The notes under the pieces were generated by a model. The model saw only the letters and a program-made list of their open reading frames with translations, was not told the origin of the DNA and did no database searches. From the NCBI GenBank assembly GCA_036362985.1, contig JAYGXS010000001.1, positions 18,492,469 to 18,556,468 on the forward strand: a stretch of 64,000 bases of DNA, read 5' to 3'. Position 1 is the first letter of the stretch, and each line of letters starts with the position of its first letter. Below are positions 57,495 to 64,000 of this stretch, one piece after another. This stretch comes from Ligula intestinalis. Lineage: Eukaryota; Platyhelminthes; Cestoda; Diphyllobothriidea; Diphyllobothriidae. The position numbers and the translations under genes were made by a program.

Positions 57495-59190
57495 TCATAG
57501 AATAGTACACCTTGCTTATTCAAACACGTCAACATCGCCCACTTAGACATAAAATATCGGAACCTTTCAATGTACGATAACGACACAGGTATCTCACTTT
57601 TTCAGCTTGTAAACAAGGTTTAAAATGCATCCTATTCAGGCGTCTGAAGGTTCATTTCGAGCGCGTTCTCCCCAAAATCCCATGGTGATTTTCGCGGATT
57701 CATAAAATTATGAACATGGAATTGTCGACCCACCCACTACAAGGAAGGTACTAGGAACTGCAAGTCAATCTTCACATTAGATCTGCGTATCCAAAAATGC
57801 CCTCTTTGCAATCAGTGGCGTTGGACTCTGGGGAATCAGATTGAAATTCGAGTGTTCAAAGTGATTCACGCAACTGGGACTAAAAGTGCCCAAAATTATG
57901 GTACCCGGAGGGGATAGTGAATCAGTCTCCGAGGCATTCCTGATGACAGGCGGAATATAAAGGGCATTTTGTGTACTCTCATTTCTGCAGCCTCCTGCTT
58001 CCTATCATGCCAGTGACAACCTACGATGAGGAAGAGTTGATAAACAGCATTATCTACCCAACTGACAGTCAGCATCAACAGTCAACTCAACTTCGGAAAC
58101 AGTTCTGAGATACATGTCCACAATCTCTTTGTGTCTAACTTCGAAATTAACATCTGCATCTGAAGAATAAAGTGATATTATGCTGATGTTGACAGTGCTT
58201 CTCTAGGGGACGGGGGCATGCACAGTCTACCGAAGTCACCATAGCAAAGTAAATCCTTTCAAAACCTGAACGGTCGTTTGAGAATGCCAAGGAGCACGCG
58301 GCATGCGAAGAACCCAGGCACTAAGATCCTGGAATAGCTGGCATTCTCGAAGCAACACCAACTGTTACGGAAGTGCCATGTCATGAGGACGGACTGCGAG
58401 CACCTGGTCAGACAGTTTATTTGAAGGAACTCCGATTCGAGTGCTCATTGACTATGCGGATTAAGTTAACCATACAAGAGAATTCCGAGGATCTTGCTCG
58501 GCCACTTAAAAATAAATCTCAAAAGTTGGGAAGCTCTCGCACAGAATCGGTAAGTGCTGTGTATTGTCGCATGATTTAAAACAGTCCTCTTCCAAATATA
58601 CTGACTGTCGGTTACATAGGAATAATCAAAACACTCGTCAATCAATTATTCCATGGATCTGCGTCTTTATACCCCACTGAGCATACTAAAGTAACAGAAA
58701 GACCAATTATCCTCCGATTTCACTAGGCGCCTCTGCCAGCGTCATGAAAACACTCTCGCCATTCTATCCACCATCATCAACACCGATCCAGCCACTGACA
58801 TTAAAGATGCAGAACTAGTCAGTCTGCATTGAGCGCGTTCCCCTGATCCGTCCCTGGTTTGCAGTTTAAAATCTCTCGCAATGCGATCGGCATAATAGTG
58901 CCTGGAACCATCGTCTACACCCGATACGCGTAAGATATTTTCCAGACCTTTAAACGGCTCTTTGTCTCACTCTTCTCCATATAGTATACTCTTGATTCTA
59001 CGTCGCCTGACGCGTTTGGACGCGAGGTATGAATGGCACAGTACAAAAAAACTCACGAAAAACCTATACAGTGTACTTTCCCGACGTCGGCTTGACAGAT
59101 AATATCTCACGCCTAGGAGATAGCAGTCACTTTTTGTAGGCCAGCAGATATGGACTGTAGATCAGACCACGTATGGTACTCATAGATGGG
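57495..59190. other. No recognised gene
   Basis: Frames up to about 100 codons without resemblance. Nothing else was supported. Confidence 0.35.
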
Positions 59191-59194
59191 CTGC

Positions 59195-59407
59195 TCATCG
59201 TTCTAAGTCACTGCACACACGCCAAACGCTGAACAATTTTCGTTTAATCTGCCACTGGAATGTGGTGAACTTAGGAGAAGAAAGTGCCGCCAAGGCATCG
59301 CTGGTGGGCTTCTTTATAAACGCGTCCACGGACACGGAGCTTTTTAAAGTCCAAGATCTTGGAAAGTAGTAGACCTCATAGTTGACGGCGGCCAAAAAAA
59401 TTGGCAT
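59195..59407 (-). CDS. Unknown 70-codon ORF (minus)
   Basis: Reads VYYFPRSWTLKSSVSVDAF, then SDALAALSSPKFTTFQWQI. Composition is protein-like but no family was recognised. It may be a fragment of an element. Confidence 0.2.
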   Translation of the reverse strand: MPIFLAAVNYEVYYFPRSWTLKSSVSVDAFIKKPTSDALAALSSPKFTTFQWQIKRKLFSVWRVCSDLER

Positions 59408-59614
59408 CTCCTTTCAGGTTTATTTACACCGGCTTATGAGCTGCCTAGAGATGGGAAAAGCAGAAACTAACAAGCCTGACTTATTAACTTCTCCCTTCTC
59501 CTCTTTTCTTTTATGTATGCTAAGCAATTGGCACAAACGGACTGAATACTACTGCCCCCATGTGCCAAGGCTTGCGATTCTAAAAGTGCAACAATAACAT
59601 ATTTTGTCTAAGGA

Positions 59615-59950
59615 CGTGAACAAAAAGGAATTTTCATTATGCGTGCATAAAAGAACCATCCTGCAAGCTCCAAAATTGGCATGGCCAATGGTCACATAAC
59701 TGCCTACATTTTTTCGCCCTTTCTCTCTTCTCTTCACTCTCCTCCTCGTCTGGCTTCAACAAACCAGCGTAACCAGCCGTTTTATATCAATCCCCAACCC
59801 CCTCCCGTCTCGCCGTGACTAATGTGCGTGTAATGGTAAAAATTATTGCTCGCATGCTTATCTTTTACCCCCTTCTCATATAAAGGCAATAGACTGATGA
59901 GAATTTATTGAAAGCCTACTTATGCTCGTCAACTACTCTGCTGAAAAAGA
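59615..59950 (+). mobile_element. PLE 3' UTR fragment (plus)
   Basis: CTGCAAGCTCCAAAATTGGC, ATGGCCAATGGTCACATAAC, a pyrimidine-rich tract, CTCATATAAAGGCAATAGAC and GTCAACTACTCTGCTG match the UTR of the 48804-49615 PLE family. No coding part is attached. Confidence 0.6.
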
Positions 59951-60029
59951 AATGCCATCACTGCAGATACAGCTAGAGATGCCAACAAGTATGAACTTTA
60001 GGCGTCAGCAGCCTTCAGGTTACCAATAC

Positions 60030-60218
60030 AAGCGAAATGCGTTTCCCAGGAAGCAAATGAGAAGAAGAAAAAGAAGACTCGTTCACTGGGACAAAAGGTT
60101 TATTCACCTGGCGTTTCGACATCATCGCGGATTCATCATCAGAGACATGAGTAGCAGAAACAGGTAATGAATGCATGCACAGAAGTTTGCAGTGTTTATA
60201 GGATACTGTCATTATTGC
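60030..60218 (-). mobile_element. 3' end of an older PLE, with hammerhead-like motif (60075-60150)
   Basis: The minus strand reads CTCATGTCTCTGATGATGAATCC, GCGATGATGTCGAAACGCC, AGGTGAATAAACC. CUGAUGA and GAAAC boxes are exact, AATAAA follows and a CTT-rich tail ends it. The hairpin between the boxes is weaker than at 43384-43503. This is the distal part of an element whose nuclease is at 62745-63376, split by insertion of the young PLE. Confidence 0.75.
60205..60218 (+). repeat. Target-site duplication, left copy
   Basis: ACTGTCATTATTGC also occurs at 62709-62722, immediately outside the young PLE. The last ten bases are an unambiguous duplication; the first four overlap the element's end. 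Confidence 0.75.
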
Positions 60219-60950
60219 CAATAGTAGTTAATATTTGAGTCCCAGAAAGCAGTTCAGAAGACGAAGATGCGATCACTGGAACAAGGGTTTTATTTGCCTG
60301 ACGTTTCGGATTCCGTCGGGAATCCTTAGTCAAAGGTAATCGTACACAAGTCTGAGACATGCGCAGATAAGGGGTGATACATGCACAGATTGCACGGTAT
60401 TTATAGTTCACAGCGGTCACCCGCATGCGTACTATAATTGTCAGTTCTTGTAGTCACCGCTTGAGGTCTTAATTGGTGCGGTGATTGGTCATAAATTGCC
60501 ACAGCGTTGTTGTCCGCGTCGGATGCGGGTTTGGTAATTGCGCGACAATTATGCCCGTTGTCGTCGGAGTTGTTGTTGCACCCAGTCCTTCCCACGTGAC
60601 TGATTCTCGTGCTCAGGAAATGTCTCAGTACACCGTAGGGGAACGCCAAATCGTTGCGCTTGTTGATGGACTGGGGGCCTGAAAACCATGACTCGAGCAG
60701 CTCGCGGCTCACGTGGTTGTCCCCTCTTGCGAGGATTTCGGCCTCGGCAAACTTGAAAATATGGTCGGGTCCCGTTGAGTGAGCTGCAACCTGGGAGTTG
60801 GCGTCTTTCTTCCTCACCGCCGCTGCATGCTCGGCCATTCGCGTCCGGAGTAATCTCCCAGTTTCTCCGACGTAGTTGCTTTGTCCACAACTACACCAGA
60901 TTCGGTAAACGACTCCAGCCGTTTCCTGCCGTGGCAGTGGGTCTTTCGGC
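60219..60950 (-). mobile_element. Left, inverted arm of the young PLE (GIY-YIG plus UTR plus hammerhead-like end)
   Basis: 60250-60950 is the reverse complement of 62012-62712 over 701 bp, with only two mismatches found by eye. On the minus strand it encodes the complete GIY-YIG region (frame from 60950 to the stop at 60401): VVYRIWCSCGQSNYVGETGR, LLRTRMAEHAAAVRKKDAN, ARGDNHVSRELLESWFSGPQ, SINKRNDL. A UTR follows, then GACTAAGGATTCCCGACGGAATCC-GAAAC with AATAAA. The arm extends about 30 bp beyond the repeat (60219-60249), which is the full outer end of the element. Any Met upstream of 60950 on this strand lies in antisense RT sequence. Confidence 0.88.
60262..60340 (-). ncRNA. Hammerhead-like stem-GAAAC motif, left arm of the young PLE
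   Basis: Perfect 7-bp stem GGATTCC/GGAATCC with loop CGAC, followed directly by GAAACGTCAGGCAAATAAAACCC. The expected CUGAUGA is reduced to GACTAA. The copy at 62622-62700 is identical. Confidence 0.6.
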
Positions 60951-61917
60951 GCAAGAAACGGCCCTGGCCCGCTTCTATGGTCTTCCCAAGGTGCACAATG
61001 AGGGCGCACCCCTCCGGCCAATCGTATCTCTCAAAGGAACTCCAACCTATGGACTGGCGAAGTGGCTGTTCCGTCGGCTCAAATTCTTGACCGCTGATTC
61101 AGACACAACAGTCAGGTCGTCAACACAATTCTTGGAGAAACTTAAAGGAGTAAGCCTCCAGCCAAATGATATCATGGTTTCCTTTGATGTCACGTCCCTT
61201 TTTACTTCTATTCCACAGGACCTGGCCGTCGAGACTATCTAACTACTCCTACGAGAGAAATACGACGAAACGGAGAATCGCCTCGGGCACGCTCAAATCC
61301 TCCAGCTTCTAAAGTTCTGCCTGAAGACGTACTTTACCGTCAACGGAACTATCTACGAGCAGGTGAAGGGCACGCCTATGGGTTTGCCCATTTCCGGACT
61401 CATAGCAGAGGTGGTCCTGCAACGGCTGGAGTCGCTGGTTTTCCGACACCACAGGCCGAAAGTCTGGGCTCGGTATGTGGACGACACCTTCGTCGTAATT
61501 GAGCGGGATCACGTGCTGACATTCAAGGGACGTCTAAACGCCGTCTTCCCGGACATTCAATTTACGATGGAGGAAGAAGAAAACAACCAACTGGCCTTCC
61601 TGGATGTCCTCGTTTGCCGCAAAGACGATGGTGGCCTGAAGACTAAAGTGTTCAGGAAAGCAACCAACACTATGCAAGTCCTGAACTACAACAGCAACCA
61701 CCCAATCGGTCAGAAACGCAGCTGCGTAAGAGCGCTATTCCGGCGCGTCGAGACGCATTGCAGCGAAGCGGAAGACAAAATTGCTGAATTGCAATATGTT
61801 CGACGGGTACTGAGAGCGAATGGTTACCCGCACTATTTTGTCAACCAGTGCATGCGCAAACGAGAGAAGAAGCCAAGTCCAGCTGGCGTAACGTTTGGCG
61901 AGCTCTTCCGTACGTGA
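60951..61917 (+). pseudogene. Young PLE: reverse transcriptase, 5'-truncated, one stop and one frameshift
   Basis: Starts inside the RT: TALARFYGLPKVHNEGAPLR, PIVSLKGTPTYGLAKWLFRR, NDIMVSFDVTSLFTSIPQDL, an in-frame stop at 61240-61242, then QVKGTPMGLPISGLIAEVVL, RYVDDTFVVI (intact catalytic YVDD at 61474-61485), NQLAFLDVLVCRKDDGGL and VLRANGYPHYFVNQCMRK, ending at 61917. The next domain is in another frame, so a frameshift lies near 61900. The N-terminal region is missing: the RT begins exactly where the inverted left arm ends. RT copies the element RNA from a nicked target. Confidence 0.88.
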
Positions 61918-62561
61918 AGAATGTATTGGAAGCAGTCAGCTGTCTACTCACCCCACTTGGAGTTAGAGTTGCACACAGGCCGGAAGCAACCATCAGGCGC
62001 CGGGTCATGAGGCCGAAAGACCCACTGCCACGGCAGGAAACGGCTGGAGTCGTTTACCGAATCTGGTGTAGTTGTGGACAAAGCAACTACGTCGGAGAAA
62101 CTGGGAGATTACTCCGGACGCGAATGGCCGAGCATGCAGCGGCGGTGAGGAAGAAAGACGCCAACTCCCAGGTTGCAGCTCACTCAACGGGACCCGACCA
62201 TATTTTCAAGTTTGCCGAGGCCGAACTCCTCGCAAGAGGGGACAACCACGTGAGCCGCGAGCTGCTCGAGTCATGGTTTTCAGGCCCCCAGTCCATCAAC
62301 AAGCGCAACGATTTGGCGTTCCCCTACGGTGTACTGAGACATTTCCTGAGCACGAGAATCAGTCACGTGGGAAGGACTGGGTGCAACAACAACTCCGACG
62401 ACAACGGGCATAATTGTCGCGCAATTACCAAACCCGCATCCGACGCGGACAACAACGCGGTGGCAATTTATGACCAATCACCGCACCAATTAAGACCTCA
62501 AGCGGTGACTACAAGAACTGACAATTATAGTACGCATGCGGGTGACCGCTGTGAACTATAA
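61848..62561 (+). CDS. Young PLE: linker and GIY-YIG endonuclease, open reading frame
   Basis: The native part starts at about residue 19: ALPYVKNVLEAVSCLLTPLG, VAHRPEATIRRRVMRPKDPL (linker typical of these PLEs), then VVYRIWCSCGQSNYVGETGR (residues 68-87; first Tyr, paired Cys, second Tyr), LLRTRMAEH with the catalytic Arg and His, SRELLESWF with the Glu near residue 141, and SINKRNDL with the Asn. All expected nuclease residues are present. The upstream RT is out of frame, so in this copy the nuclease could not be made as one RT-EN protein. The tail from residue 175 on is hydrophilic and species-specific. Confidence 0.85.
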   Translation: MHAQTREEAKSSWRNVWRALPYVKNVLEAVSCLLTPLGVRVAHRPEATIRRRVMRPKDPLPRQETAGVVYRIWCSCGQSNYVGETGRLLRTRMAEHAAAVRKKDANSQVAAHSTGPDHIFKFAEAELLARGDNHVSRELLESWFSGPQSINKRNDLAFPYGVLRHFLSTRISHVGRTGCNNNSDDNGHNCRAITKPASDADNNAVAIYDQSPHQLRPQAVTTRTDNYSTHAGDRCEL

Positions 62562-62712
62562 ATACCGTGCAATCTGTGCATGTATCACCCCTTATCTGCG
62601 CATGTCTCAGACTTGTGTACGATTACCTTTGACTAAGGATTCCCGACGGAATCCGAAACGTCAGGCAAATAAAACCCTTGTTCCAGTGATCGCATCTTCG
62701 TCTTCTGAACTG
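62012..62712 (+). repeat. Right, direct arm of the young PLE (inverted repeat partner of 60250-60950)
   Basis: 701 bp, identical in reverse complement to the left arm except for at least two substitutions: one makes Ile/Leu at ...AE(I/L)LARGD, one makes Ser/Arg in the antisense reading near 62460. Confidence 0.9.
62622..62700 (+). ncRNA. Hammerhead-like stem-GAAAC motif, right arm of the young PLE
   Basis: GACTAAGGATTCCCGACGGAATCC-GAAACGTCAGGCAAATAAAACCC as in the left arm. The 3' terminus follows within 40 bp. Confidence 0.6.
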
Positions 62713-62722
62713 TCATTATTGC
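62709..62722 (+). repeat. Target-site duplication, right copy
   Basis: ACTGTCATTATTGC, identical to 60205-60218. Beyond it the older PLE resumes (AAACATACAGCGACG). Confidence 0.75.
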
Positions 62723-63376
62723 AAACATACAGCGACGATTGACGTTAATTGCCTTCTTGCACGTGGAATGTTTGTTGGATGGCACGCGGGCTCCGACCTG
62801 CTGAAATTTCATCACGGGCATTGGGCTCAGGCGTGATGATTGCTCGGCCGTCTGGCTCTCCGGTGTTAGCGTTTGATGAGGTGGTGGCCTGCCTGTTCCT
62901 AAAGTGACAACTTACTTTGCCTAAATTTAATCTCATCATTGAATATGGATTGAGCAAATCGTTGCACTTGTTTATGGATTGGAGGGCCGCGAACCATGAC
63001 TCAGGTAGTTCTCGGCTCACCCGATCGTCACCTCTTGCGAAAATGTCGGCCTCATCCAATTTGAACGTGTGGTCGGGTGTCATCGAATGAGCCGCAGCTT
63101 GAGAATTGTCATCATTCCACCGCCCTGCTGCCATGTGTTCGGCTATTCGCGCCTTGAAAACTCTGCCATTTTCGCCGAGATAATTGCTTTGACCACAACT
63201 GCATCAGATCCTGTAGACGACCCCAAATGTGTCGTGCCGTGCAGTGGCCTTTTGGTTTCATTATCAGACGCCTTATGGCTGCCTTCGGCCTGTATGTGAC
63301 TCCAACTCCAAGTCGTGCAAAAAGGCGACCGACGGCTTTCGATACGCTTTTTGACGTCCAGGATCGAAGCCTTCAA
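62723..63376 (-). pseudogene. Older PLE: GIY-YIG endonuclease (minus), broken
   Basis: The minus strand reads VVYRI-stop-CSCGQSNYLGENGR, VFKARIAEHMAAGRWNDDN, SQAAAHSMTPDHTFKLDEAD, FARGDDRVSRELPESWFAAL, QSINKCNDL and continues to a stop near 62745. The Tyr, Arg, His, Glu and Asn positions of the nuclease are conserved, but a premature stop and a frameshift near 63135 break it. Its 3' UTR and hammerhead-like end are at 60030-60218, on the other side of the young insertion. It is about 60-65 percent identical in protein to the young PLE by eye. Confidence 0.78.
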
Positions 63377-63379
63377 GCT

Positions 63380-64000
63380 TTGGATGCGATTAAAAGGCGG
63401 TCAGCTTGCAATCACTAGCAACTTCCGTCTAATTCCTTTAAGCGCCAGACAAATTGTGATTTAATTGTTTTGGAATCTTTGTTCGGCCGCACCTGGAATT
63501 TGCTATACAAGCATAGAGACCTTGGACTGGCAAAGCCTGTACCATCATAGAGAAGGTCCAGAGGTGAGCGACAAAATTGTCAAAGGTCTGGGAACACTGC
63601 CCTATGGAAGCACACTGTCAACTCTCTATCTAGTTCCCATTTTCTACAGGCAACTTCGAGGGAACCTCGTCCTTACCTCTCTTATTATGAATAACCTGGA
63701 CTGTTGCTTCGCCCCGACAATTTGTTTACCCAGGCTACTACGCCAATTGTGCGTGGGCATCCCCTTTAACTACGCCTCGGCAAAGTGAAGATAGACGAAC
63801 AAATGTTCTTCAGCAACAGCGTAATTGCAGCGTTGGATGCCTTTCGCGAAGAGGTTGTTCTCCTTACCTGTGTTAATTCATTTGAGGGCATATTGGACAT
63901 GCATCAAATCGCATCCAGACACACCATCATCTAAAATAGAAATAACATTAAACTATCTTACTCGTGACTAACTAGTAGTTATCTGTTTATTACTAATAAG
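63380..64000. other. Unassigned end of window; one 107-codon frame
   Basis: The frame 63465-63788 plus reads LYHHREGPEVSDKIVKGLG, then YGSTLSTLYLVPIFYRQL. It has protein-like composition but no recognised family and no initiation or splice context. Confidence 0.3.

Noticed and set aside
60549..60890. 113-codon ORFs in both PLE arms (also 62072-62413)
   Set aside because: They are an alternative frame of the GIY-YIG coding sequence, duplicated because the arms are duplicated.
60775..60950. N-terminal part of a plus ORF running into the RT (60775-61242)
   Set aside because: This stretch is the antisense of the inverted GIY-YIG arm; only the part after 60950 is real RT sequence.
60951..61021. 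N-terminal part of the minus ORF 60401-61021
   Set aside because: It is antisense RT read in front of the true GIY-YIG frame, an artefact of the inverted junction.

Overview
The window looks like a gene-poor, transposon-littered stretch of a flatworm nuclear genome, most likely a tapeworm and possibly of the Spirometra/Diphyllobothrium type. The organism is an inference from the retroelement mix: several Penelope-like element (PLE) families whose endonuclease has the VYRIWCSCGQSNYVGETGR-type GIY-YIG core, CR1-like and I-like non-LTR retrotransposons, tRNA-like short repeats, and AT-rich non-coding DNA. There are no operons, no rRNA genes and no convincing complete host gene. Nearly every recognisable coding stretch is a decayed retroelement.

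Layout. 1-5335: AT-rich DNA with a GC-rich, (CA)n-bearing block at 1143-1860. 5339-7492: a cluster of PLE relics, mostly minus strand (hammerhead-like 3' end, GIY-YIG tails, a reverse transcriptase with a mutated catalytic box). 9829-10175: 3' end of a non-LTR element, with a second copy at 47492-47930. 11580-11870: a GIY-YIG tail. 12712-13690: a large decayed inverted repeat whose two arms both carry the same short C-terminal reading frame. 15871-16075: a foldback/MITE-like palindrome. 18775-18900 and 24030-24195: degenerate CCTTAA/CTAACC-rich tracts. 21540-21640, 25040-25975 and 32408-32740: short PLE 3'-end or hammerhead-like pieces. 26145-26525: an inverted pair of a tRNA-like short repeat. 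28460-29190: two unexplained AT-rich ORFs. 29930-30610: a CpG-rich block with a candidate first exon starting MGSASSGK. 34215-35000: a PLE GIY-YIG domain with its 3' end.

41490-44640 holds an I-like non-LTR element (RT and RNase H, both catalytically broken), itself hit by a 120-bp PLE 3'-end insertion flanked by an 11-bp direct repeat. 45200-45700 and 50460-52140 hold CR1-like elements. 48777-50215, 53340-54115 and 57195-57490 hold more PLE pieces. 59615-63376 is the best-preserved locus: a young PLE (60219-62712) with an RT framed by two nearly identical 701-bp arms in inverted orientation, nested inside an older minus-strand PLE.

The unifying theme is a recurring PLE architecture. GIY-YIG/3'-UTR/hammerhead-like ends occur as outward-facing inverted pairs at five or six places in 64 kb, across at least two families. 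A conserved stem followed by GAAAC, with AATAAA about 8-10 nt downstream, marks the 3' ends. PLE reverse transcription is known to leave truncated, tandem or inverted 'pLTR' arrangements and to carry hammerhead ribozymes; how regular it is here, and whether these particular motifs still cleave, is open.
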